Of a DNA stretch of 64,000 nucleotides, positions 15,997-24,693 are shown in pieces. A model generated the notes under the pieces. The model worked only from the letters and a program-made list of their open reading frames with translations, made no database searches and was not told the DNA's origin. How positions within the stretch are numbered: the first letter of the stretch is position 1; each line of letters begins with the position of its first letter. A program made the translations under genes and the position numbers. Source of the stretch: an uncultured Sinobacteraceae bacterium (lineage in GTDB: Bacteria > Pseudomonadota > Gammaproteobacteria > Nevskiales > Nevskiaceae); the NCBI GenBank assembly GCA_903822975.1, contig CAIJRD010000015.1, positions 1 to 64,000 of the forward strand. The letters run 5' to 3'.

Positions 15997-17673
15997 ATGG
16001 CCATGCGAGGAGCGAGCACGCCAGTGTGGCTGGCCGAATACATGTCCGGTGTGCCGGCACAGATCGAACCCGAAGCCTACCGATCCCTCGCTGAAGTCAT
16101 CGAACGCAGCTGCGATCAATTTCGCGATGCGATTGCCTACGAAAACATGGGCGTGCGGCTGAGCTACGACGACGTCGATCGGCTGTCGCAGGATTTCGCA
16201 TCCTACCTGCAGAATGTCCTTGGGCTGCAGCGTGGCGATCGCGTCGCCGTGATGATGCCAAATCTGCTGCAATACCCGGTTGCCGTGTTCGGCATCCTTC
16301 GGGCCGGTATGGTGGTGGTCAACGTCAATCCGCTATACACGCCAAGAGAACTGGAGCATCAACTCAAGGATTCCGGCGCGCGCGCTATCGTCATCATCGA
16401 GAACTTCGCGAGCACGCTGCAGCAGGTGGTGAAGGCCACACCGCTCGAGGCGGTCATTACCACGCAGGTCGGCGACCTTGCGCCTTTCCCGAAAAGCCTG
16501 ATCACGAATTTCGTCGTCAAGCGCGTAAAGAAGATGGTGCCGGAGTGGCATATCGCCGATAGCGTGCAGTTCCGCACGGCGCTGGCACGCGGCAAGGCGC
16601 AGCCCTATCACCGCGCCGCGCTGGATCACGACGATGTCGCGTTCCTGCAGTACACCGGCGGCACCACTGGCTTATCGAAAGGCGCAACGCTGACGCATGG
16701 CAACCTCGTTTCGAACCTGCTGCAGATGCATGCCTGGATCGGGCCGCGCTTGTCGCAGGGCAGCGACATCGTCATCACGGCGCTGCCGCTGTATCACATC
16801 TTTGCGTTGACGGTGAACTGCCTGCTGTTCTTGCACGTTGGCGGCAAGAATGTGTTGATCACCAACCCACGTGACATGCCCGGATTCGTCGCGGAACTGG
16901 GTCGTCATCGCTTCACCGCATTTACCGGAGTCAATACTTTGTTCGGCGGCCTGCTCAATACGCCGGGCTTCGATCAACTCGATTTCAGCGCGCTCAAGTT
17001 CACCGTCGGCGGAGGAACTGCGGTTCAACAAGTGGTCGGACAGAAGTGGCAGAAAGTCACCGGCGTGGGTCTGACCGAAGGCTACGGACTGACCGAAACT
17101 TCACCCGGCGTTTGCTTCTCGCCGCTCGACAAACCCGAGTGGAACGGCACCATTGGTGTGCCATTGCCGTCGACCGACGTCATTTTATTGGACGACGACA
17201 ACCGACCCGCGGAACTTGGCGCCGCCGGGGAACTCTGTGTGAAAGGCCCGCAAGTGATGCGCGGCTATTGGCAGAAACCGGAAGAAAACGAAAAAGTGTT
17301 CACGGCAGACGGCTATCTCCGCACAGGCGACGTCGCAACGATGGACGCGCGCGGCTATTTCAAGATTGTCGATCGCAAGAAAGACATGATCCTCGTCTCC
17401 GGTTTCAACGTGTATCCCAATGAGATTGAGAATGTCGTCGCACTGCACCCGGGCGTGCTCGAAGTGGCGTGCATCGGCGTGCCCGACGACAAGAGCGGTG
17501 AAGCCGTGAAAGTCTTTGTCGTACGCAAGGACCCGGAGTTGACCGCGGCAACGCTGCGCGAGCACTGCAAGCAAAATCTCACCGGCTACAAGGTTCCAAA
17601 AGCCATCGAGTTTCGCGACGCGCTGCCAAAATCCAACGTCGGAAAAATATTACGTAAGGAGTTGCGTGCGTGA
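15997..17673 (+). CDS. fadD: Long-chain fatty acid-CoA ligase
   Basis: Acyl-CoA synthetase of 558 residues that activates fatty acids with ATP and CoA for beta-oxidation or lipid synthesis; cytoplasmic or membrane-peripheral. The AMP-binding P-loop is LQYTGGTTGLSKGATLTHGN. Further motifs are ITALPLYHIFALTVN, GYGLTETSPG, YLRTGDVATMDARGYFKIVDRKKDMI and the C-terminal lysine motif LPKSNVGKILRKELR. The ATG at 15997 follows CGGAGACTG; a second ATG is two codons on. The length is close to E. coli FadD (561). fadE and a TetR regulator lie 12 kb downstream, so fatty-acid oxidation genes are dispersed here. Confidence 0.95.
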   Translation: MAMRGASTPVWLAEYMSGVPAQIEPEAYRSLAEVIERSCDQFRDAIAYENMGVRLSYDDVDRLSQDFASYLQNVLGLQRGDRVAVMMPNLLQYPVAVFGILRAGMVVVNVNPLYTPRELEHQLKDSGARAIVIIENFASTLQQVVKATPLEAVITTQVGDLAPFPKSLITNFVVKRVKKMVPEWHIADSVQFRTALARGKAQPYHRAALDHDDVAFLQYTGGTTGLSKGATLTHGNLVSNLLQMHAWIGPRLSQGSDIVITALPLYHIFALTVNCLLFLHVGGKNVLITNPRDMPGFVAELGRHRFTAFTGVNTLFGGLLNTPGFDQLDFSALKFTVGGGTAVQQVVGQKWQKVTGVGLTEGYGLTETSPGVCFSPLDKPEWNGTIGVPLPSTDVILLDDDNRPAELGAAGELCVKGPQVMRGYWQKPEENEKVFTADGYLRTGDVATMDARGYFKIVDRKKDMILVSGFNVYPNEIENVVALHPGVLEVACIGVPDDKSGEAVKVFVVRKDPELTAATLREHCKQNLTGYKVPKAIEFRDALPKSNVGKILRKELRA

Positions 17674-17908
17674 TTTGCGCGGCTTCGGAGTAGTTGGCAG
17701 AAGTAGTCCAGTTAAACCAAAGATCTGGCGTAGATAAGCGGGTTTCGGGTATAAAGGCTGGGTAAAAGCGGTAATTTAGAATTCACGGCAACGATGGCGG
17801 CACGGTGAAACTCAGTGGGCAAGACGTCGTTCAGGATGAAGTCGTCTTGTGAGTCACAGTAACGCGGTTCGTTTGATCAAATAGTCAGACGCTGAACAAG
17901 GAGAAGCT

Positions 17909-19087
17909 ATGAAACGTCTCGCTCTCGCTGCATTGCTGGGAGCCATCGCATTGCCCGCCGTCTCGGCGGCCAATGAAGTGGGTGATGTATATGGTGCGGT
18001 TTTGGGAAGTTACGAGTTCGCCGATAAGGACCGCGATGAAGTTCGTGGTGGCATCGGCGGAATGTCCATTCTGGGCCTTCCAGTCAACAAGAATCTCAGC
18101 TTCGAGCCAAATTTCTGGGCTGAGTCCGTTCGCCGTCGTAGCGATGGCGGCAATGACGCGCAGTACGGCGGTGGTCTCGATCTCAACATTCATCAATCGA
18201 ATGGCAAGACGGAAGGTTTCGTCGTCCTCGGTGGTGGTGCTGAACGTGATTACCTCGCCTACGCGCCGAAGGACAATGCGTTCAAGGGCTATGCCGACGC
18301 GGGCGCAGGTTTGATTTTCCGCCTGAGCCAGCATTTTGCGGTTCGTGCTGAAGGTCGTTACTACCTCAGCTTCGACCGCAGCGACTCGTATCCCGGCACG
18401 CACACGATTGGCGATGCAAAAGTCAATCTGGGTCTGCAGTATTCGCTCGGCGACGTGATTCCGACGCCGAATCCGCCGCCACCGCCGCCGCCGCCGGTTG
18501 CACCGCCGCCACCGCCACCGCCGCCGCCGCCGCCACCTCCGGCGCCGTGCACGGATAGCGATGGTGATGGTGTCTGCGACGCAGTCGACAAGTGCCCGGG
18601 CACTCCGCATGGCTTCAAGGTCGACGCGAGCGGTTGCATCATCGAGCAGACCGTCATCCTGCGTACCGTCAACTTCGAGTTCAACAAGGCAACGTTGACG
18701 TCGGATTCGAAGGTTGCGCTGGACGAAGTCGCTGCGGGTCTGATCGGTCAGCCGACGCTGCAGGTTGAAGTTTCGGGGCACACCGATTCGATCGGTTCGG
18801 CGCCGTACAACCTGAAGCTGTCGCAGCGTCGTGCTCAGTCGGTCGTGGCTTACTTGGTCAGCAAGGGTGTGCCGAAGGCGCGCTTGAGCGGCAAGGGCTA
18901 CGGCAAGACCAAGCCGATCGCGGACAACAAGACCGCAGAAGGTCGCGCCGAGAACCGTCGCGTCGAATTCAAGGTGATCGCTGGCGAAGCGATCGTCGAG
19001 AAGAAGACGCCGGGCGGCAAGACCGTGGTCAAGGTGCCGCAGCGCAAGCACCACCGCATGAAGACCGCGCCGACGACGACGCCGTAA
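17909..19087 (+). CDS. OmpA-family protein with long polyproline linker
   Basis: A 392-residue outer membrane protein. The ATG follows AAGGAGAAGC; the signal peptide ends in PAVSA. Residues of about 22-185 are a beta-barrel-like domain (GDVYGAVLGSYEFADKDRDE and later NLGLQYSLGD). Residues of about 188-212 are almost all proline, followed by a TSP3-type calcium motif (DSDGDGVCDAVDKCPG) and the OmpA peptidoglycan-binding domain (EVSGHTDSIG, AENRRVEFKV). A basic tail of about 35 residues follows (KVPQRKHHRMK). It shares architecture with the OmpA proteins at 2-130 and 2204-3325 but is clearly diverged and stands alone, with its own terminator. The polyproline run would need elongation factor P for efficient translation. 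Confidence 0.92.
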   Translation: MKRLALAALLGAIALPAVSAANEVGDVYGAVLGSYEFADKDRDEVRGGIGGMSILGLPVNKNLSFEPNFWAESVRRRSDGGNDAQYGGGLDLNIHQSNGKTEGFVVLGGGAERDYLAYAPKDNAFKGYADAGAGLIFRLSQHFAVRAEGRYYLSFDRSDSYPGTHTIGDAKVNLGLQYSLGDVIPTPNPPPPPPPPVAPPPPPPPPPPPPPAPCTDSDGDGVCDAVDKCPGTPHGFKVDASGCIIEQTVILRTVNFEFNKATLTSDSKVALDEVAAGLIGQPTLQVEVSGHTDSIGSAPYNLKLSQRRAQSVVAYLVSKGVPKARLSGKGYGKTKPIADNKTAEGRAENRRVEFKVIAGEAIVEKKTPGGKTVVKVPQRKHHRMKTAPTTTP

Positions 19088-19110
19088 TCGTCTGAAGTCG
19101 CAGTAGCATC

Positions 19111-19142
19111 AACCGGGGCCGAGTTTCGGCCCCGGTTTTTTT
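19111..19142 (+). terminator. Rho-independent terminator after OmpA-family gene
   Basis: A 10-base stem AACCGGGGCC/GGCCCCGGTT with a GAGTTTC loop is followed by eight T, 24 bases after the stop. Confidence 0.92.
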
Positions 19143-19381
19143 GTGCCCGCGATTATTGCGACGCAAGTTGCCGCACGACTTGATCGAATCCCCGCGATGA
19201 GCGCATCGCATCGAGCGGCGGGCGAGCATTTCGCCCGCCTGTCCAACGACGGGACGAATGCGGTTGAGCGGTCACGGCACGACGCGTGCGCGTACTGCGC
19301 CGACACAAGCCTTGGCGCGACGCACTAAGGGCTGCCGAGGGCGGCGCTTGATCTCGCCGATTATTGCCTCGGTGCTGCGGC

Positions 19382-21175
19382 CTATGGCTTTGGTGCTGTC
19401 AGGAAATCGAGCCCGCTGTTCTGCAGGCGCTCCATCGCGAAGGCGTAGCCGCGCTCGACGGCTGCATCCATGCGTTTCCAGTCGAACAATCGGAAGTCGG
19501 CGACCGGCATCCGCAAGTACAGATCCGCGCGCTCGGCGCGCATGCGTACACCGCTCTCGCTGGTCAGCGACATGCCGCCGAACAGGATATCGATCAGCGT
19601 GACATTGCCGGGCCGTCCGCGCTGGTCCAGCAGGGCCTCTGGATCGGGTTCGGGGCTATCGATGCCCGGCGCGCGCAGGCTGCCTTCGGTACTGACATCC
19701 GAGGCGATGATCGGACCGCGGCCCAAGGCATGCATGACGTCGGTCGGCAAACTGTTGGTGACCGCGCCGTCGACCAGCAGATCCCCGTGCCAGGCCACCG
19801 GTGGCACCACGCCAGGCACCGCCATGCTGGTTCCGACCCAGGTGGCCAATGTGCCGCTGTCGTGCACCATCGTGGTTGCACGACTGAGGTTGGTGCTGAC
19901 CGCGAAGTAGGGCGTACGCAGATCTTCGATCCGCGTTTCGCCAAACAGTGCACGCAGGTGCTGCAGGAACTTGCGGCCACGCAGCAGTGAGACGCGTGGC
20001 AGTACGTAATCGTTGAGATAATTGTGATCGACGAAAGTTGCTCGCGCGACGCGCTGCGCCTCGCGGCTGTCGAGGCCCCAGGCGCGCAAGGCCGCGAAGA
20101 ATGCGCCCATGCTGGTGCCGCCAGTCAGATCAATCGGGATCTTCAATTCTTCGAGAGCGCGCAGCAGGCCGATATGCGCGAAGCCGCGCGCGCCGCCGCC
20201 ACCGAGCACCAGACCGATGCCGTGGCCGGACAGTTGACGCGCGAGGCTGGCGTAGTCGGCGCTACTTCCGGGCCGCACGTGATAGTGCGCGCCGGCGCCC
20301 GTCTTCAAGCGCCAGCCGGCGATATCGCCCGCCGCGGCTTGATCCGGTCGCAACAACAACAGGTCGATCGGCACGCGCAGTTCGAGCGCGCGGATCGTCG
20401 CCAACAAGGCTGTATCGCCCGGACCGCTCGGCGCGGCCAACACCAACAACACACGATCGCATTGACGCAGACAGCGCTCGCTCCAGGCATCGTCGTCCGG
20501 GCCGGCGCTGTAGACCAAGTGTTGCTCGGCGCGTTCGCGTGCATCGAGCCAGGCCATCAGCGACCGATGCGCCGCGGTGTCGCCGAGCGGCGTCTGTGCC
20601 ACGCCAGTTCCGAAGGTCGCGTCGACTGTGGCCGCACTAATGCGCTCGCAGTTGGCACCACAGTTTCGCAGGGCCGCACAGAGTTGATCGGCGACGTGTT
20701 CGACATCGACATCCGGCAGCAGTGAAACCACCGCGATCGAATGCTCGCGGCGTGCCGCATCGAGCAAGGTCTGCCGCAAATTGCGGCGCATGCGCTGCAC
20801 GATGATGCGCGTCATCGCCAGCAGTGCGGTTGGATAGGTCAGCACGAACGACATCAGCGCCGGCCCGTCGATATCGAGCAGCAGGCTGTCGCGCAGCGCG
20901 TAGGCGTCACCGCTGCGATGATCGCCCGAGAGCAAACTGATCTCGCCGATCGGCTCGTAACGCGCGACATCGCCCACCAGTTTGCCGTCGCCGGTGCGGA
21001 TTCGGATACGGCCGCTGGCGACGATGTGCAGATGTTCGGCGACGTCGCCAGAACGGAACAGCAACTCGCCACCGCGCAGTGAGCGCAGCCGGCACAGTCC
21101 TGCGAGCCGATCCAGCGCAGCGTCTGGCAGATCGGTAAACAGCGCGCAACGCGCGAGGATTTCCCGACTGTCCAA
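19382..21175 (-). CDS. Patatin-like phospholipase with cyclic nucleotide-binding domain (NTE type)
   Basis: A 597-residue protein of the neuropathy-target-esterase class, probably a membrane-associated lysophospholipase. Residues of about 10-125 form a cNMP-binding domain (GELLFRSGDVAEHLHIVASG, EPIGEISLL). A middle region of about 150-300 is typical of NTE-like bacterial proteins. The patatin domain begins with the oxyanion motif GLVLGGGGARGFAHIG, the nucleophile is Ser355 in GGTSMG, and the catalytic Asp is in LVDGAVTNSLP (Asp469). The start is TTG at 21175, the only start fitting the N-terminal helix. It is divergent from the methyltransferase gene. Whether it binds cAMP cannot be told from sequence. 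Confidence 0.9.
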   Translation of the reverse strand: MDSREILARCALFTDLPDAALDRLAGLCRLRSLRGGELLFRSGDVAEHLHIVASGRIRIRTGDGKLVGDVARYEPIGEISLLSGDHRSGDAYALRDSLLLDIDGPALMSFVLTYPTALLAMTRIIVQRMRRNLRQTLLDAARREHSIAVVSLLPDVDVEHVADQLCAALRNCGANCERISAATVDATFGTGVAQTPLGDTAAHRSLMAWLDARERAEQHLVYSAGPDDDAWSERCLRQCDRVLLVLAAPSGPGDTALLATIRALELRVPIDLLLLRPDQAAAGDIAGWRLKTGAGAHYHVRPGSSADYASLARQLSGHGIGLVLGGGGARGFAHIGLLRALEELKIPIDLTGGTSMGAFFAALRAWGLDSREAQRVARATFVDHNYLNDYVLPRVSLLRGRKFLQHLRALFGETRIEDLRTPYFAVSTNLSRATTMVHDSGTLATWVGTSMAVPGVVPPVAWHGDLLVDGAVTNSLPTDVMHALGRGPIIASDVSTEGSLRAPGIDSPEPDPEALLDQRGRPGNVTLIDILFGGMSLTSESGVRMRAERADLYLRMPVADFRLFDWKRMDAAVERGYAFAMERLQNSGLDFLTAPKP

Positions 21176-21319
21176 GGCCCTAGAGACTCTTCTGGATCAT
21201 GTGCCGCAAAGCTTAACATCGCATCCGACAGCCAAGGCCCCGCGTAAGCCGCAGCCGGTGTACAACACCCGCACCGAAGGCATTGCGAGCCGCGCAACAC
21301 TGAATCGAGGATCACTGGT

Positions 21320-22108
21320 ATGCCTGTCCCGACATCCGCATCGAGCGAGCGCTATGCGCCTACGCAACGCTTCAGCAACCGTGTCGACGACTACGAACGC
21401 TGGCGTCCGGGTTATCCGGCTGCGCTGACGCAGTGGCTGGTCGCGCACGCCGAATTGTCGCCGGGCGATGCTGTGGCGGACATCGGCAGCGGCACCGGGC
21501 TATTCACACGCGATCTGCTGGCCGCCGGTCTGCACGTCTATGGCATCGAGCCGAACGCGCCGATGCGCGCAGCAGCAGAGCGCAACTTTGCCGACAACGC
21601 AGCCTTCGAGAGTATCGACGGTCGTGCCGAAAGCACCGCATTGCCCCCCGCGAGCGTGCGCTTGATCACCGCAGCGCAGGCCTTTCATTGGTTCGATGTC
21701 GAACGCGCGCGCGCCGAGGCGCAGCGCATTCTGATGCCGGGCGGGCAGGTTGCGCTCATCTGGAACGTACGCCGCATCGATACGCCATTCCTGGTCGAAT
21801 ACGAAAACATGCTGCTGCGGCTCGCACCCGAATATGGCCAGCTCGGTATGCCGGAGCAAGCCTCACCTTCACAGATGGAAACTTTCTTCGGTCACCGCGA
21901 CTGGCAGCAACAGCGATTCGACTACGTGCAGCGTTTCGATCGAGCGGGCCTGCGCGGTCGCCTGTTGTCGTCATCGTACGTACCGGCACCTGGCAGCGCA
22001 GGACACGCAGCGATCGTCGCTGCCTGCGATGCGCTGTTCGAGCAGCATGCCTGTGACGGCCGCGTGGAATTCCCCTACGACACGCGCGTTTTTCTCGCGC
22101 CGATCTGA
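21320..22108 (+). CDS. Class I SAM-dependent methyltransferase
   Basis: A 262-residue cytoplasmic methyltransferase. The SAM-binding motif I is VADIGSGTGLFTRDLL, followed by an acidic residue in GIEPNAPM (motif II) and a motif IV-like region ITAAQAFHWFDVERA, which resembles the UbiE/trans-aconitate methyltransferase group of methyltransferase-11 enzymes. The ATG follows GAGGATCACT. It converges with the M2 peptidase gene across a bidirectional terminator. The substrate is unknown, and no neighbour gives a pathway. Confidence 0.85.
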   Translation: MPVPTSASSERYAPTQRFSNRVDDYERWRPGYPAALTQWLVAHAELSPGDAVADIGSGTGLFTRDLLAAGLHVYGIEPNAPMRAAAERNFADNAAFESIDGRAESTALPPASVRLITAAQAFHWFDVERARAEAQRILMPGGQVALIWNVRRIDTPFLVEYENMLLRLAPEYGQLGMPEQASPSQMETFFGHRDWQQQRFDYVQRFDRAGLRGRLLSSSYVPAPGSAGHAAIVAACDALFEQHACDGRVEFPYDTRVFLAPI

Positions 22109-22238
22109 TGCAATCATCGTGGCGGCGCTGAGTGGAAGGCGTGCTAACGGTGATGCAAGCGTCCAAAAGATGACGCGCGCGACTGCTGCGATCGATCCGA
22201 GATCGGTTGCGATGTTTGGATCGTGTTCAACCGGTGCT

Positions 22239-22272
22239 TAAAAAAGCCGCTACCTCATCGGTAGCGGCTTTC
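22239..22272. terminator. Bidirectional intrinsic terminator
   Basis: A perfect 12-base stem AAAGCCGCTACC/GGTAGCGGCTTT with a TCATC loop. An A-run precedes it and T follows, so it can serve both the methyltransferase (plus) and the M2 peptidase (minus). Confidence 0.88.
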
Positions 22273-22355
22273 GTTTGCCGGTTGCCTAAGCATCGGGTCG
22301 ACCGCGCAGGCCTAATTCCTGAGATCGAACCTGCGCGGATCGCGCGCGTCGGGTC

Positions 22356-24386
22356 TCACGTCTGTGGCATCGCCGGAGCTGGCGAACTTGGGCCGGCGAG
22401 CGGATCGTCCGGCAGCTGCCAGCCGCAGGTCTTGCCCTGGTTCTGCTGCTTCAGGTACTCCATCAGCGGCGCGAAGTATTCGATGATCGCACTGCCATCC
22501 ATCTTCCGCGTGCCGGTGAGCTTCTCCAGTGTGTCTGGCCAGGGCTCGGATGCGCCCTGCTTGAGCATCGCCATGAACTTGGCGCCGGCGTCCTTGTTGC
22601 CATAGATATCGCAGGCATACAGCGGTCCCTTGAAGCCGGCCGCATCGCACAGCGCCTTGTGGAACTGGAACTGGATGACGAAGCTCAGGAAGTAACGCGT
22701 GTACGGCGTATTGCCCGGCACGTGGTACTTCGCACCAGGATCGAAATCGTCCTCGCTGCGCGTGACCGGCGGCGCGATCCCCTGATATTGCTCGCGCAGC
22801 GTCCACCAGCCCTTGTTGTAGTCGGCCGGGGAAATCTCGCCGGAGAATACTTTCCAGCGCCACTGGTCGATCAACTTGCCGAACGGCAGGAACGCGATCT
22901 TGTCGAGCGCGCGTTTCATCTGCGCATTGATCAGCGCTTTCTGGTCGTCGCTGACCTTAGGCACCAGGCCGATTTTCTGCAGATGCTGCGGCGTCAGTGA
23001 CAGCGTGATGGTGTCGCCGATGGCTTCATGGAAGCCATCATGCGCGCCCTGCTGGTAAAGGAACGGCTGACCGTTGTACATCGTGAAGTAATAGATGTGT
23101 CCCATCTCGTGATGGATCGTCTCGAGACTTTCCTCGTCGGGACGGATACACATCTTGATGCGGACATCGCCGTTCTGGTCCATGTCCCAGGCGCTGGCGT
23201 GGCACACCACGTCGCGATCGCGCGGACGCGTCAACAGCGAGCGTTCGTAGAAGCTCGCCGGCAATGCCGGAAAACCGATTGACGTGTAGAAGTCTTCGGC
23301 AATCTTCGCGGTTTGAATCGAGAACTGCGTGTCGACCTTCTGCTCCACGCCGTCGAGATCGCCGACGCTCGGCTTCTTGCCCGGATGGGCCTTCGCGTAG
23401 GCCTGCATGAAGTCGGCGACTTCCTTCTTGTCCATCGCGTCGCGCCGCGCCTGCAGCACGGATGAAACATCGAGGCTGCCGGCATCCTTGTACGGCACCA
23501 CCAGGTCGTAGATGTTGCCCCACTGCTGCGCCCACATGTTGCCGAGCAGATCGGCCGGAATCAGGCCATTGGCCGGTACGGCATCGCCGTACTTGTCGTG
23601 CAATTTGCCGCGCACGTAGCAATGCAGTTGCTCATACAGCGGCTGCACCTGCGTCCACAGACGCTCGGTCTCGTTGGCGAAATCCGCCGGGCTCATGTCG
23701 TAGCCTGCGCGCCACATTTCACCGACATCGTGATAGCCGAGTTCCTTCGCGCCTTCGTTCATCAGGCTGGCGAACTTCGTGTAATCCTCGCGCATCGGTT
23801 TGCCGATGCTGTGCCAGCCCGCCCAGGCTTCCGCCAGCGCTTTCGGATCGCGCGAGTGATCGATGATCTGCTCGAGCTGATCGAGATTCATGCAGTCCGC
23901 ACCGCTTTTGCCGGGCGGGCAATACTTGCCGGCGCCGTATTCGCCGTCGAGTTTGGTGGCGAGGGCCGCAAGCTCCGCGCGTTTGGCGGCATCGCTCGGC
24001 GGCGGCACCGGACTGGAGATCTTGATCAAGGTCAGCTGACGCGCGACATCGGGAGCCAGATCGGCCAGTCCAACGAACGCCTTGGCCTGCTCGATCTGCT
24101 GCGCCTGCAGGCTCAGCGCGCGCTCGCCGGTCTTGGCGTTGAGCAGCTGCGTATCCTGCGTGATGAAATTCTCGGCGACCCAATTCGCAGCGGTCTGTTC
24201 GGGATACAGCGCCTTGTCGTCGGCATTGACCTTGGCGACGAATGCGGCGGCATCGGCGGCAGTCGCCTTCGGCTGCGCGGTCTCGCTGGCGGCGGGTGCA
24301 GCGGTGCTGGATTTTTGCGTGCCGCAGGCGACCAGCATTACGACCAGACAACTGGCCCCAAGGCCAGCGACGAACTTGTAAGGCAT
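22356..24386 (-). CDS. M2 family (ACE-like) zinc peptidyl-dipeptidase, lipoprotein
   Basis: A 676-residue metallopeptidase related to animal angiotensin-converting enzyme, expected to remove C-terminal dipeptides in the periplasm. The N-terminus is a lipoprotein signal (VVMLVACGTQ) followed by an Ala/Ser/Thr-rich linker. The zinc site is HHEMGH (His426, Glu427, His430), with the third ligand Glu454 in GFHEAIGD. Other family motifs are CHASAWDM and TRYFLSFVIQFQFHKALC. The ATG follows AGGGAGT. It is divergent from plsB. Similar bacterial enzymes are known in Xanthomonas and Shewanella, which supports the suggested lineage. Substrates in bacteria are not established. Confidence 0.93.
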   Translation of the reverse strand: MPYKFVAGLGASCLVVMLVACGTQKSSTAAPAASETAQPKATAADAAAFVAKVNADDKALYPEQTAANWVAENFITQDTQLLNAKTGERALSLQAQQIEQAKAFVGLADLAPDVARQLTLIKISSPVPPPSDAAKRAELAALATKLDGEYGAGKYCPPGKSGADCMNLDQLEQIIDHSRDPKALAEAWAGWHSIGKPMREDYTKFASLMNEGAKELGYHDVGEMWRAGYDMSPADFANETERLWTQVQPLYEQLHCYVRGKLHDKYGDAVPANGLIPADLLGNMWAQQWGNIYDLVVPYKDAGSLDVSSVLQARRDAMDKKEVADFMQAYAKAHPGKKPSVGDLDGVEQKVDTQFSIQTAKIAEDFYTSIGFPALPASFYERSLLTRPRDRDVVCHASAWDMDQNGDVRIKMCIRPDEESLETIHHEMGHIYYFTMYNGQPFLYQQGAHDGFHEAIGDTITLSLTPQHLQKIGLVPKVSDDQKALINAQMKRALDKIAFLPFGKLIDQWRWKVFSGEISPADYNKGWWTLREQYQGIAPPVTRSEDDFDPGAKYHVPGNTPYTRYFLSFVIQFQFHKALCDAAGFKGPLYACDIYGNKDAGAKFMAMLKQGASEPWPDTLEKLTGTRKMDGSAIIEYFAPLMEYLKQQNQGKTCGWQLPDDPLAGPSSPAPAMPQT

Positions 24387-24693
24387 CGACGAGTACTCCC
24401 TGATTTTGAGCCGCGGTGCTTCGCGAGCCGGGCATCACGGGTACGACCCGCAACGCAGCGGCCGAACTTCAGGTCAAGCGAAACGGTGCGGCGATATGAT
24501 CCGACTATCGCCGTCGTGGCGCCTCGGGTCAATCCCGGCCGGCGCATTGCTGACGCACTGAAAACGAGGTGCGCGGCGCCATTCGACGCGTGTTCGTCAC
24601 GGCAACGACGCCGACTGCCTATACTTTTGTGCAAACAGGGTCGAGCCCAAACAATATGATGCGATGTAATCGCCCCGCGGGAGTGCCGGGCAG
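24387..24693. promoter_or_regulatory. Divergent promoter region between M2 peptidase gene and plsB
   Basis: About 300 bases between two divergent genes, with no plausible gene of its own. It contains a perfect inverted repeat CGGCGATA-N9-TATCGCCG at 24489-24513, which could be an operator. No clear sigma-70 hexamers stand out. Confidence 0.5.

Noticed and set aside
17885-19054. 389-aa minus-strand ORF opposite the OmpA-family gene
   Set aside because: Antisense shadow; the plus-strand gene has a signal peptide, OmpA motifs and a ribosome-binding site.
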